This document shows positions 36,321-49,208 of a DNA stretch of 64,000 bases, in pieces (positions within the stretch are counted from its first letter, which is position 1; each line of letters starts with the position of its first letter). The translations under genes were made by a program, and so were the position numbers. The notes below the pieces were generated by a model. It searched no databases and was not told where the DNA came from. It was given only the letters and a program-made list of their open reading frames with translations. Source of the DNA: Rhabditophanes sp. KR3021 (lineage: Eukaryota; Nematoda; Chromadorea; Rhabditida; Alloionematidae). The stretch lies in contig CAUJLY010000005.1 of assembly GCA_963281155.1 (NCBI GenBank), positions 1,674,001-1,738,000 on the forward strand, written 5' to 3'.

Positions 36321-37800
36321 ATGACTAATCTTGAGCAAATTGTTTTTTGTACCCATGCAAGGGTTCCAATAAATCTAGAAAATACATGTTTCAAATTTTC
36401 TTTTCCTCAATTTGAAATATATAATATGTCTGCTTCTGAACAAGTTTTCGAAGAAATATATACGAGATGGCCCATTATTTATTTATATCATAGTGGCAGT
36501 CATTTTGAGTTAATTAGTAAAATTAGTTTTCCAGATGACATTGGTATGACTCCTGTTTATAAGATTACATATCCTCGTGTTACAGCTCCTTCTCCAGCAA
36601 TCGAGGTGCCTTTTATTAGAACTCTTCGTTCGAATACAAAAGTTCCATACATTGATAATGTAGCCAAATGCAACGGTTCTTTCGATAATAAAGTTAAACA
36701 AAATTCTATCAAAAAAAATATGGTAGCTACACATTCAACAACTCCTAATATTCCAATGGAAGTAGATGAATATGGTGTTAATAAACTATTGGTCACCGTT
36801 AAAAGTTTTAAATCTTCTGTTAAAAATGCTTTTATTAAATCTGTTGATAACAAGTATGAACCTGATCTAAAATCAGTTGTGTATAATGATTCAATTTGTA
36901 AAAATTGTTCTATTGTTTTTAAGAAAGACATTAAAAAAGTTGATGATTTACTTTATAATGCACTAGCTTTACTTTTATTTTCAACACATATAGCTTTTAA
37001 GTTTATTAGGAAATTTGTAGTTGACTTAATTTGCGATAATAGCGAGAAGAATAGAGATTGGATTTTGAACAGCTTACCTGATAAATATAAAAAGAAAAAT
37101 GGTACACTTTTGATGAAGGTTTTTAAGTCAGAAAAATTAACTGACAATTCAAAATCATGTTTGGAACTTGAAGATTATTTAACTGAGCTTAATTGTATTT
37201 GTAGATTGTATGGAGTAGATATTATAGTTAAAATAAAAGATGCTCTTATTTCAATCAGATCAAATGGTGATTTTTTAAGTAACGCTTCATTTTCTAGCAC
37301 TATAATTTTATCTTTTGAAAATGGTATTTTTAATGTTATTTCTTCTTTTAAAAAATCCTTAAAGTGTAATCATTTGGCTGAACAAATTTCATACAATGAT
37401 GTTTGTATGTCTGAAAATGACTCTGAGCCTATTTTAAGTTCTTTATTAGATAAGCGGCTGGAAGCTAAAGAAGCATTAAAAGGTAGAGAACATAAATATC
37501 TCCAAAAACATAGAAATAATCAGACCTCTGCTGTTCAGACAATTGTTAGGGAACTCGATAATGCTAATAGAGCAAACGCAAGGGCTTCGAGAACCCAAGA
37601 ACAAATTGAGGCTGATCATGTTGTAAATAATAAACGTAAAAAGTCAAAAAAAAAGAGCGTGACTACATTAAGGAACTTGGGAAATTGTTTTATTATGATA
37701 TTGATGGCACTTCCAACTTTGTAATCTAGGTAGTTTTATTGTTTCATGTGAGCATTGTTTTGCCGTGCACTTTGAAAAAGAAGTTGTAAAGAGATAGGTG
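36321..37800 (+). mobile_element. Helentron (Helitron-like) remnant with OTU-like ORF
   Basis: An intronless 467-codon ORF (36321-37724) is followed by frameshifted Helitron sequence. Around residues 44-70 it reads WPIIYLYHSGSHFELISKI, like the His end of an OTU cysteine protease. A second OTU-like segment reads VDDLLYNALALLLF, FIRKFVVDLICDN and LTELNCICRLYGVDIIVKI, but Cys (family DGNCLF) and His are replaced. A charged tail (NNKRKKSKKK) runs into an A9 tract at 37645-37653. Past it, a second frame reads RDYIKELGKLFYYDIDGTS, then a third frame reads CNLGSFIVSCEHCFAVHFEK, matching the LGxMxxxCxxCxAxHFxxE zinc motif found before the Helitron rep domain. OTU domains are known in Helentrons. Rep and helicase domains were not found. 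Confidence 0.62.
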
Positions 37801-38197
37801 ATATCATCTCTTTGTACATTGCCTTCCAACAATATCCTTTTAGTTGCTCATATCATACTTTATTTATGTTTTATATATCGTTGCAATGTAACAACAAATG
37901 GTCCGAAACCACATTTGTTTATCTTTATTTATATCGTAAAGTGACCTTATATCATCTTTGCCACTTTTGTTGTATAGATTAATCTTGCTATCACAGCATT
38001 AATGCCTGTATTTAAGCAGACACATTTTATATCATATATCTTATTTTCCTATCTTACGTAATAAAAGCTATTGCATATCTGTTGATATTTATACGTAAAT
38101 ACATTTTATTCTGCTTAACTTAATGATTATTAACGTAAGCATACGCATCTTTTTATGGATTTATATGATTTATCTATCTGTAAATAGTGAATTTTAT
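37801..38197. other. Gap between Helentron remnant and aspartic protease
   Basis: AT-rich, without a supported gene. The right boundary of the mobile element probably falls here. Confidence 0.45.
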
Positions 38198-40137
38198 TTA
38201 ATGCTTGGCGAGGTTGAATCCGATTTGCTTGTTTCCAATATCGTAGACATTACAGTATGATCTGATGAAAGTATCTCCCAAGCTAAAAATAATTACATTA
38301 AGAAAGAAAGCTTTAAAAAATGCTTACATTGCTGAGGGTCCAAAACCACCACCTTGCATTGAGAAGAGGGTGAGGCCGCACTTTCCACCGCCTAATCCAA
38401 GATCGAGGATATATTCACTAGATGGGATGTTGTATTTGATTCCACCGATGGTGAAGATTATGTCAGGGGCTACGGCATTACAGGCGATAGTGTAGATGTC
38501 TTGTTCGAAGTCGAATTTAGCTCCACTTTCAGTGGCAATGTGGTTTACGTAATTTTGGTTTAATCCCAACCATGAGGTACTGGAAGTGGATTATTTACTA
38601 TTTTATTATGTTGACTTACCCAGTATCAGAGATAACTTGTTCAGCCTTGGTGTGAGAGTACTTGCCGACAGCAAAGCCGTCAGTTTTGAATTGCCAGTAA
38701 GATTCTGAGGAAAGTTTGACGTAGTTGACGGTTCCTTGGCAGTTCTTGGTGTTTAATCCGCCATAGACCTAAAAATTAATTTACTATGTCTTTCCAAATC
38801 TCCCAATGTTTCCTATTTAGCTGGGTATTTAGCAAATCTGGATTCAAATGAAGCAGACTCACCAAAATAAAACCAACTCATTTGATAAACAATATTTAAA
38901 TTTTATGTTCACCTCCCCACCTTCCTACTATAACACTATTTGATGAAATTTACATATTAAGCTTTCATCATAGCTGAACAACTAAATCATTCTAAATGTA
39001 GATCACAATGATCGTGACAGGTTGAATAATTTCCATCGAAATCTGAGTTTTGTGACTCGTCAAGAGGACTGTTTGAATGGTTATGCTAAATGTGTAATTC
39101 AATTTGGTGAAGCCGAGAAACAATTTACCCAACTACTAGAAATGCTGCTCAAGCTGCTAGAGTACATAATGCAATAATGAGTCGTTATCTTGCTGATGTA
39201 AATTATCATCATGGTTTCAGATACGAGTATTATGAAGAGGAAACTCCACTTTAATTGTAAACTTTTTAATTGTCATTTATAAAAACAACTTTTGTGTCTT
39301 TTCTCTTTTTGTTAACTTTTAAACCATTTTTTAAATACTTTCATAAGTATAGTATTTAGTATGAAACATCCAAACTTACGATCAATCCTCCTGTTTGGCC
39401 TGTAGACAGTTGTTGTTTGCGGTCCATCCAGACGGTGAAGATAGGTTTGTCAAGAGATTTGAGGAGGTTTTGCATTGGTGGAACGACGTTGTCGACGGCA
39501 ATTGATTGCCAGGCAAGTCCCCTACGAATTGCTATTAAGTATTATTAAGTGCGTAAACTTACATGATTCCGGACATTGGTTGTTCTCCGAAAACTTGAGC
39601 CAATTGTTCAGCAACTCCGAATTCTTGGTTTTGGATGGTAAGTCCAGCAAATTGAACGGTATCCTTAGCTAAATGTCCAGAACAACTTCCTGATCCGTAT
39701 TGGATGGAGAATTTTCTTGATTCAGTTTTGTAAGTGGTAGATTTGGTGGTGTCGAATTGTTGCTTGACGAAGCCAGAGTCAGCAGCTCCTTTGCATGAGT
39801 CGGTTTGACATTTTTTGTCAATAATCCAGAGATTTGCTGACCCAGTATCTGGGACGATGGTGAAGGTTTGTGGTGGGGTACCCACGGTGATATTAGCAAG
39901 GTAGAAGTCTAAATGATATTAACCATCACACTAAATCGAATTTAACTTACCATCATAGTAGTCGATGAATGGTTGAGTACCAGTAGAACGTTCTTTCCAT
40001 AATTGTTCAACTTGGGCCTTCCATGTTCCAGACTTGATCATGCGAGCTCTAAGGGAACCACCTCTGTGCATTGGTACCTCAAAGACGCCGGCAGAAACTG
40101 CAGCAACGCATAGTGCAATTGTGAAGAAAGTTCTCAT
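38198..40137 (-). CDS. Secreted pepsin-like aspartic protease
   Basis: Six exons (40137-39951, 39908-39563, 39521-39380, 38768-38620, 38579-38328, 38282-38198) encode 386 residues, a normal pepsin-family length. A signal peptide (MRTFFTIALCVAAVSAG) is followed by a propeptide (VFEVPMHRGGSLRARM). The first catalytic motif is VPDTGSANLWI (Asp83), the flap region includes FSIQYGSGSCSGHLAKDTV, and the second is VISDTGTSWLG (Asp273). The C-terminus has AILGDTFIRSYCNVYDIGNKQIGF. The enzyme is predicted active, probably a digestive or lysosomal cathepsin D/ASP-1-like protease. Starts at the second in-frame ATG, the one that begins the signal peptide; an upstream ATG at 40170 would bury it. A TATA box and a TGATAAG site lie upstream. 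The 611-bp third intron contains a foreign-looking insert. Confidence 0.93.
39001..39254 (+). pseudogene. Decayed coding-like insert in protease intron
   Basis: On the strand opposite to the protease, one frame reads RDRLNNFHRNLSFVTRQEDC...CVIQFGEAEKQF over about 65 codons, then a shifted frame continues TTRNAAQAARVHNAIMSRYL and ends YEYYEEETPL with a stop. The unbiased composition and one clean frame shift suggest a degraded 3' end of a protein-coding element. No family recognised; a transposon or captured gene origin is possible given the Helentron 1.2 kb away. Confidence 0.33.
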
Positions 40138-40186
40138 CCTGAATGATAGTGTGAAAACAAACTGTACCAATGTCCTCCAAAGCTCA

Positions 40187-40195
40187 GTATATATA
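40187..40195 (-). promoter_or_regulatory. TATA box of aspartic protease
   Basis: Minus-strand CTATATATAC-type TATA element about 50 bases before the start codon at 40137. Confidence 0.55.
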
Positions 40196-40216
40196 GTTTC
40201 CTAAAACGGATGCTAC

Positions 40217-40223
40217 CTTATCA
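40217..40223 (-). promoter_or_regulatory. Intestinal GATA site (TGATAAG)
   Basis: TGATAAG on the gene's strand, 22 bases upstream of the TATA box. In nematodes this extended GATA site is typical of intestine-expressed genes, agreeing with a digestive protease. Expression itself is inferred. Confidence 0.45.
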
Positions 40224-41699
40224 CGAGCCAATACTTTTTAATCACTATGGATAAGAAACATCGACAGCGTAACATTAAGTAACAAGCCATAAAGTACAAA
40301 CACGAAGAAAGTAAAAATTTGATTAGACTTGACTAATTAGTTGGAGATAAGACTTTAATTTATGTTGGTGACTGATAAAATGACCTATACGATCAAGGAT
40401 CCTATTAATATATTGATATGTAGTGTTGGCTGTTAGCTTTTGTTTTTGTCCTTTTCATTTGGAAAAGATCTAATTTTGTACGATTTGATTTAGGAGAGAA
40501 TGACAAATTGTATGTTTTGGTATTAATTGGAATTCCGGAAACAGATTGGAAATCAGGTGCAGAGTATATTATAGGGTGTAATTAAAGGTTTGATGATGTA
40601 TCGTTAAACAGTTCGAACTATTCCGGATCAAATTACTCAAGTGATCGTCTTATGCAATTCCAAATTGCAAAAATACCACCCTCAAAGCCCAAGTTAGAGG
40701 GCGTATACAGCCTTGTAAACTGACCAAAAAGCCAAAATAATACATATTTTCGTTAAAAACATATATAACTAAGTGAAACTTAACATTAAAATAATGGAAG
40801 ACAATTATATTAAATTGATTTGTACTTTGACATTAACTTTGAAGCTATATCATGACCTCAAGATTGTATTTCATCTGTTATCATTTTTTTAACTTTGAAA
40901 AAGCCCTTTCAGATGAAGTCGAAGAAGATGAAATACTAATCGCGTGAGAAACCAATTGAGAAGTGTATCCTTACTTTAGGAAAACTCATTATGGCTTTTC
41001 GAGTCTAAGAAAAAACCAGGTCAGGTCAGGGCTAAGTGTATATAAGTTTATTATCAAAATTAAAACTAAGAATAAGCTTTAATTTTCAAAGAATACAAAG
41101 AAAAACACAAATCCATGGCATCTTCTATAATATTTCAAAATTGGCTATTAAACCTTTTTTATTTATGTGTTGATTTAAACAATAAAATATTGTTTTATCT
41201 TTCTCTAATAAAATCGGTTATCCTATTTCTTGCATCTTATGTTTTAAAGAAGTCGTTAGTTTAAAAAAGTAATTCTGCAAACAAACTTAGTTGTTGAAAA
41301 CGTGAAAGTATATTTATAAGAAAATTGCACACTTCTTTTGCCACAAAAACTACTCAAAGACCATTTATTAAAAAATACATTACGCATCACTACTAATCCA
41401 ATCGCCACACCATTTCATTAACACAAATCAGTCACAATTATCCATAAAATCACAAAAACCACTTTCACTACACATGTAAGAAAACCCAAAAAACTGTAAT
41501 CCACTTGTTTCATCGTCAAAAAAGATCTTTTCCCATTATATCTTTTAAACCATCACATCTCCTGTTAACATCTAATAAATAAAGTAATGTCAAAAGAAGA
41601 GGAGTATTTATGCGGTGTTACGCTGATCTACATAATATGACCGACATTCGAGAAAGGTGATATTGGATAGGATTTAAGGCATTAGTTAAACATTTCGTC
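40224..41699. other. Intergenic between divergent genes
   Basis: About 1.5 kb of AT-rich DNA between the protease promoter and the DB-module gene. No coding frame recognised. Confidence 0.55.
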
Positions 41700-42254
41700 A
41701 TGAACAAACTTGTTGTGTTGTTATTTTTGGGTGTTTTATTCAGTGGAGCCACTGGATATAAGGATTTGAGGAGAAAGGAGGTCAAGAATGTTGTTGAGGT
41801 AATTTCATATTTAATTTATTTTCTTTAATTTTTTTAGGCCAAATGTGGAACAGCTGAAACTAATTGGAAGCCATGCATTCCCAAAAATGTAGTCAATAGA
41901 CTATTCAGATCTTGTTGCCATCAATTTGTACCCAAGGAATGCCACCAACTTTGTACTTATGATACCGATCATATCTCTGCCAGAAGAACTTTAATTGATA
42001 TTGTTAAGCAGCACAAATGTTCCCTCAAGTATATGTCCTCAATTCTTTACTGTGCTTCTCAAAATAGAGACAACAGAAAGTGCTGCATGGATTTAGGCTT
42101 AAATAGTCCTAGTTTGCAGGTTGGTTCTCAATGTTTGAAGATGTGTGATTTATCAAATGGGGATATGAAGACTTTGTCGCTTAATGACGTTACTTGTCTT
42201 TACAATTGGAATGTTTTGATGTATTGCCATCATAGTGGAATTAAAGAATTATAA
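41700..42254 (+). CDS. Secreted DB-module (nematode cysteine-rich) protein
   Basis: Two exons (41700-41798 and 41838-42254) encode 171 residues. A signal peptide (MNKLVVLLFLGVLFSGATG) is followed by a domain with cysteines spaced as in the nematode DB module: RSCCHQFVPKECHQLCTYD, KQHKCS, LYCASQNRDNRKCCMD, SQCLKMCDL and TCLYNW. In nematodes the module is found in secreted and cell-surface proteins of unclear function. The single domain makes up the whole mature protein. The splice is phase 0 with consensus sites. Confidence 0.82.
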
Positions 42255-42391
42255 ACACCTTTTTGAATGTTTTGCAACCATCTAATAATAAAATTCTTTA
42301 ATTACTCTTTCTTTATGATCAAAATCAAATTTATTAAAATACACAAGTAATGAAAAAATAATAATAAATAAAAACATACAAAATACACATA

Positions 42392-43051
42392 TTATGACCA
42401 CCTAGGCTTTGAAAAATCCAGCAAATTATAGATTTCCTCACTAGCTTGACCACTTTCCTTAATCTTATTCAAAATATGGAAGAATGTAATGATTTCGGGA
42501 ATGTTATCCTTCACAACTAGAATAACCTTTCTGAAAACAGTATCTTTTTGAATTAGACATTTTTGTCTTAGGCAATAAAGTTCGTAATTTCTAGCAGTTT
42601 GCGCATGAACAATGATATTTGCTTTCACCAAATCTAGATCATCATAATATGGATCAGTTCTGAATAGAATAGCCTTTCCTGGCCTGTTGAACCAATCAGC
42701 CGTAAATTTCTTTTCTGCATCAGTCAACTCATCGCTAAGGCGTAAAATTCTGAACTTTAGCCCACGGAAATAATGCGTCATTGCATTGACAATTTCATTG
42801 TTATTGAAAAAGATGACCATCTTCATACTGGATCTAGTTCCATCGTTATTGAGAATATGATTTAGAGTTTGCACCAATTCACCCGGATCCGTCATAATGA
42901 TCTTCGTCTGCATCTCGATTTTGGGAGGAACGTATTCTGGAAATTGGTGTCCCCGGTACCCAAAAGCATCTTGTTCACTAACTACTGAACCATCTGAATA
43001 AACCAGTACAGGTGTAGAAGTACTTTTTAAATCTTTTATGAAAGTAGTCAT
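42392..43051 (-). CDS. Orphan helicase C-domain-like protein
   Basis: A single exon encodes 219 residues with no introns. The middle resembles the second RecA-like lobe of DEAD-box helicases: KMVIFFNNNEIVNAMTHYF (family IVFxNT), a spacer ending ERK-like LTDAEKKFTADWFNRPGKA, ILFRTDPYYDDLDLVKANII (family VLIATDxxxRGxD) and ARNYELYCLRQKCLI where YxHRxGRxxR would be. The arginine-finger region is not conserved and the first lobe (Walker A, DEAD) is missing, so it cannot be a working helicase. It may be a truncated retrogene copy that has kept its frame, or a fast-evolving regulatory protein. A minus-strand TTTATAAAG near 43162 could be its TATA element. Confidence 0.5.
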   Translation of the reverse strand: MTTFIKDLKSTSTPVLVYSDGSVVSEQDAFGYRGHQFPEYVPPKIEMQTKIIMTDPGELVQTLNHILNNDGTRSSMKMVIFFNNNEIVNAMTHYFRGLKFRILRLSDELTDAEKKFTADWFNRPGKAILFRTDPYYDDLDLVKANIIVHAQTARNYELYCLRQKCLIQKDTVFRKVILVVKDNIPEIITFFHILNKIKESGQASEEIYNLLDFSKPRWS

Positions 43052-43764
43052 ATTATTATAGTCAGATATTTGATTGACTAAAATAGGAATTGTATTGTGA
43101 TGACTCGAAATTAGTAAATGAAATCACGCTTTTTAAGCTAATCATAAATAAAATGACAACACGACTTTATAAAGTCATTTACTTTTCAAAATGATTCCTA
43201 CCACGAATGAGCCGACAACGGCTTGGGGTATAGATGTAGGCAAATATTATTATAGTCAAGGCAATTTTAATTTCGCTATAACATTCCTCGTATCACTAGA
43301 AGCATTTCTTAATTATGAAGGTCTTTAAAATTCAAATTATTTAGACTAGTTAATTGATATTTATTGCATAATGTGATTGTTTATTAAAGTAACCAGATGT
43401 CATTTATGAACGCTTCCAAGCTATTATCCAGCACATTTATTGATATTCATACACACACTTTAACTCTCTATCAAAAATACAACTTAAATTCAAGTTAGGT
43501 TAGTAGGTTATGATCCTTTTATTAAACCATTAGATATATTATCTCCTTGAATGATAAGAGTAGTATGCATTTTTTGGGAAATACGTTAAAGTAACATTTA
43601 CTCTATAATCACTACCTACTGATAGATAAGATCTATTATCAGAAATGGAAAGTGCAGCATTTATACGCTTCTATTTTTGCATACCTTTTTGTGTAGTCTT
43701 TATATTGTAGCCATTTTATTTATCTTTTTAGACATTTGTATTTATTACTAAATGGTATTTGAAG
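43052..43764. other. Intergenic between divergent genes
   Basis: No gene seen. A TTTTTAG acceptor ends at 43731, 33 bases before the USP start codon, and could be a trans-splice site. Confidence 0.5.
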
Positions 43765-46117
43765 ATGTCTGAAACATCTACTCAAAATGTTAAACCTATC
43801 AATGAAGTTAAAGAAATAAAAGAAGTCAAAGAAATAAAAGAAATTAAAGACCCTGCCAAATGCGGTCATCTCGACTTCTGCTCACTGCCAAAACTGGATT
43901 TTCTCGAACACATAAAGGTATTTGGAAAAGTTTACTTTATTATGGTATAATCTGTATTATATTTAGAGCAAAGAGTGTAGTGTAGAAGGATGTGAGTTTC
44001 CTATTTCCTGGTTATGCTTGCGAAACGGATGCCATGAGGGTTTATGCGGAAAGAAAAGTGCTGATCACTCGACTATTCACTTTCACGTAAGCATATAAAT
44101 AACCGATTAAATGTCTTTAATTTTGTATTTTTAGCATAACATTTCCCACTGCCTTCAACTCTCTATTCAATCCAGAAGAACGTGGTGTGAACTTTGTCAT
44201 CGCGAAGTCTTGTCAGCTAAAGAGTATCTTCAGCGTTTGGAAGAAAACGAACATCAGCATGTAATGATTCAAGTAGCCAAATTATCCAGAACATTAAAAC
44301 TCGAATGCCACGATGAAACTAGCAAATTAGATGATGAAATTGGGCCTATTGGATTGACTGGTTTGAATAACTTAGGAAACACTTGCTATATGAATTCAGC
44401 TTTACAAGCTCTTTCTAATTGCCCGCCTTTTACCGAATTCTTTAGGGGGAAGTTTGTGAATATTTACAAAGCTGTGGAAAAAGTTGATAAAGTCGAGCTT
44501 GCTAATGACAAATTGCTTTCAAAGGCTTACTGCAATTTGTTGAATGTTATTTGGAGTGAAGAAAGACATTATTCAACATCGCCACATACCTTCTTGCGAG
44601 GAATTGTCAATAAAAACCCTCAATTTGGAAATTTTACTCAACAAGATTCGCAAGAATTTATTCGATGCTTTTTGGATCAAATTCATAATGAATTGAAGAG
44701 GCCTGTTTATTTGTGGGAACATAATTATGATCAAAATATCGAAGTAGGACCATCGTCTTCTGAACAATTAGTTGAAGAAGAAGATGGTAACTCAGATAGT
44801 GGTTTATCATCTGACTCTGACCAAAAAAGTGAACATGGCGGGACAGTCGGATTAAAAGGAATTTTGAATGGGTGGAAAGTAATCAAACTTTCAAAAGACC
44901 AATCTCCCGCTTCCTTCGATTATACTAAAAAGGGTATTAAAACCAAAAAGAGCATTATCTCTGAAATATTCGACGGAAATCTAAGAAGTACAGTCAAATG
45001 TATGACTTGTAACCATCTTTCCCACACCTCCGAAGCATTCCAGGACTTATCTCTAAGCATCCCAAGTATCGACACTCTCCAAGCAATCAAAGATGTCCTG
45101 GAAAACGGGAAAGATCCAACTTCGGAACAATTAATCGAAATAAAAAACACCGACATTAACCTATACACTCACATCAAGGCATATCTCTACTGGGGCTTCA
45201 GTGTCATCACATATCCCATCTACTCCATAACAGTCGCCCCATTTTACAATTTCTACAAAAATATGTTCGTAGACAAAGTTGACCTTGGCGATTGTTTAGA
45301 TGCCTTCTTCTGTCCTGAGCATTTATACGGCGAAGATATGTATTCCTGCGAAAAGTGCGCTAAACTCCGCATTGGCGTTAAAATGTTAAAATTAAAAAGG
45401 GTTCCAGAAATTTTGGTCATTCATCTCAAAAGATTTAGACATGAACCATATGGGTATAATTCAAAAATTTCTACTAAAGTAACTTTTCCTGTGGATAATT
45501 TGGATGTTAGGAAGTATGTGGATGAAGATGTGTTGGAGAGTGATAAAGATGGTGTCTTTGAATATGATTTAGTTTCTTTTATTTCACATCGTGGGAATGG
45601 GATGGATTACGGCCATTATACTTCTTTGTGCAGGAATGAAATTGATGGAAAGTGGTACGAATTTGATGATAATTTTGTTTCTGAAAAGTCTATTGGGGAT
45701 GTTATGAGTCGGGAGGCTTATGTCCTTTTTTATCAGAAAAAGAGTCAAAATTCAAAACTCTACACGGTCAAACAGAGGGTCAAAGGATTGATGAATAATA
45801 TCGAAGAGCAATCTAAGAACAAAGCAAATTCGGAGTTGTTGCAAGATGTCCGGTTTATTTCAAGAGATTGGCTTTACAAGTACTCAAATCTTTCAACTCC
45901 AGGTCCTATTAATAATTACGACTTCCTCTGCCCACATGGAAAAGTCCTGCCCAGCCTTGAAGGAAACGTCTTCGACAGTGCCGTTCCGATTCCGCAACTA
46001 CTTTACAAATACTTGGCGTCTCAATTTGGTGGCGGTCCTTGTTGTAAGGTTTTGGATTGTTGCAATGTCTGTAAACTTTCACTAGACAACCAGCCCGGGG
46101 TCCCATCTAATTTATAA
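43765..46117 (+). CDS. Ubiquitin-specific protease, USP20/USP33 type
   Basis: Three exons (43765-43917, 43967-44086, 44135-46117) encode 751 residues. Order: a short acidic/basic repeat (VKEIKEVKEIKEIK), an N-terminal ZnF-UBP domain (CGHLDFC, CSVEGC, CLRNGCHEGLCG, HSTIHFHNISHC), the USP catalytic domain and a C-terminal DUSP domain (VRFISRDWLYKY, SQFGGGPCCK). The catalytic Cys box is GLNNLGNTCYMNSALQAL (Cys175) and the His box is GNGMDYGHYTSLC (His585). The segment DLGDCLDAFF...DMYSCEKCAKLR and PEILVIHLKRFRHE match USP20/33 closely. A hydrophobic insert (YWGFSVITYPIYSITVAPFY) sits inside the catalytic domain, where those relatives also have one, and may contact ER membranes. Only one DUSP domain is evident; vertebrate relatives have two. 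Confidence 0.92.
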
Positions 46118-46349
46118 ACATCTTTTCTAAATAACTACTTTATTAATAAAAAGTGTCAATATTTTCTTCGATTACATAAACTTTATTTTGTCGGTCACTT
46201 ATTTAGTAGTAGTTATTTAAGGTAGTATCTAATTGGGTCACTCTTCTTTTGGTTGACCTGAATTGTCTAACCTTGATTGGGTAATGTGTATATATTTATC
46301 AGTCTTTATTTGTTAACGGTCTGTATTTGTTTTAATAATTTAGTGCAAG

Positions 46350-47511
<1,162 letters not shown>

Positions 47512-47634
47512 TATATGAATAAATAACAATCAAACCAAGCTAAATTGTACTTAAACAGGTGGGACAAATTATTGGCAATATGGTGTAGTATAATATTTTA
47601 TTTGATAATTACTTTTACAATTTGCTCTGGTTGA

Positions 47635-49208
47635 TTAACTTTTTAAATAATTTAATAATGGATTGTCCTCTTTTAATTTGTTCAAATATATCGTACTGAT
47701 GTCAAAAACACCCATCAATTGAGTGACCGAAACCATATCCGCTTTCTTGCTAACGTAACAGGAAGTTTTAGAAATAAGCCTTACTATTTCTGTAATCCTA
47801 TGGGCGTAGTCAATTTTGTTCTTAGAGAAAACATAATAATTGTGCATGTCGTCATTCAAAACTTTGACTATTCTACTGCAGGCCTGTTTTCCTTCTTCGC
47901 TAATGTCAACCAAGTCCTCGACGCTGAATAAGAAAATAGCGATAAAGAACGAAAATTCTGTACTATCTAGATTTAAACTTTTAAGAGGCAAGTACAGCTG
48001 ATTAAGTAGAAAGTCGTTACAATTTTTGTACAGATTAAATAGCTTTTTCTTGGAATATTCTGGCAATTCCGAATCACTGAAGATGGCAAAGTTTTCATCA
48101 AATGCCTGGCAATCATCTAAATTTATATTGTCAGCAAGGGTGGACATAATTAAATTTACTTACCAAAAAGGATAAGGGTTCTCGAATCAATACCAAACAC
48201 CAGGAAGGAAGAATATACACGTTCGATTTGTAGGAAAAAAGGGGACAAATGGTTGTAAAGGACCGTTTTATCATGTTTGCTTAAATCGCAAAATTGGGAA
48301 GAATACATCAGAGCTTCTGATAATTTGATACAGATTTTGTTATGGAAAGCGATGTATGATTTGAATTCTAAGGCCTCGCAAATTTCTATTTCAGAAGCTG
48401 GTTTATAATTAACCGAATCTAAAAGTTGTTGAATTCCATAGCAAAAAGTTTGCAATGAACTCATATTATAATTAGATTCTCCTGGTATTTTTAATCTTGC
48501 GCCATGTAAAATACTTCGAACATGTCCTAATAATTCACTAGTATCAAATGCAATTTGATTGTCTTTAATTAGTGCCGAACTAGGTGTGAAATTCTGTTTA
48601 TAACTACTTGAATCTGCGGAAAATTTCCTTAAATCAACTTCATTTTTGTCTGGAACACTAAATGAAACGTTTTCTTCGTGTTCGTTGTCTGATAAACTAC
48701 GCTTGATGGATGATTCATCTGTAGAGCCATCAGAGTTGCTATTATTTGTTTGCTTCCATACCATTTTTGCTTCTATGCATTTGTTGAACCTTTAAAACCC
48801 AATTATAATGTCGTGATAGCGATAACTGACCTGCAGAATTTGCACATCTTGGGAATTTTGTAGTCAATTTGACATTGTTTTTCCTGAGCTCGTCTACAAA
48901 CATAAGTTCTTTTGTTCTGATGGCTTCTTCTAACTAAATGACGTCATTATTATGGTCAGTGAATGCTAATAAATTACAATAGGCACTGCAAGCTCTAAAA
49001 AATAAAATTTATTACCATTCTCACTATGTTTATATCGCGGCGAATGTACGTATAAGTAATTTCGCGAGAATGCGAATGCAAATTATATATGTAACTTGCG
49101 CCTTGAAATTTTTAAAATTTACCTGCAAACCAAAGAGGAGTAGTAATAAGAAGTTGTAGGCATATTACATACTCTGCACTTAGAAATAACTTCTTCCTTA
49201 TTGTCCAT
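47635..49208 (-). CDS. Nuclear hormone receptor, nematode type
   Basis: Five exons (49208-49123, 48994-48978, 48933-48831, 48789-48164, 48116-47635) encode 437 residues. The two-zinc-finger DNA-binding domain is at the N-terminus: CRVCNMPTTSYYYSSLVCRA with CSAYFRRSHQNKR (P-box region), then YVCRRAQEKQC, CKFCRFNKCIEAKM. The second exon is only 17 nt and is required to complete RACSAYF. A Ser-rich hinge follows, then a helical, divergent ligand-binding domain (LNLDSTEFSFFIAIFLFSV carries the signature helix). The fourth intron (48163-48117) could also be read through for a short distance, but splicing at 48116 keeps the frame. Ligand and targets unknown; it belongs to the expanded supplementary NHR group by appearance. 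Confidence 0.87.

Noticed and set aside
48117..48163. Reading the nuclear receptor 3' ORF from its own ATG (MSTLADNINL) as a separate gene
   Set aside because: The ATG lies in a 47-bp intron; splicing 48164 to 48116 gives one continuous receptor frame ending in a ligand-binding-domain-like sequence.
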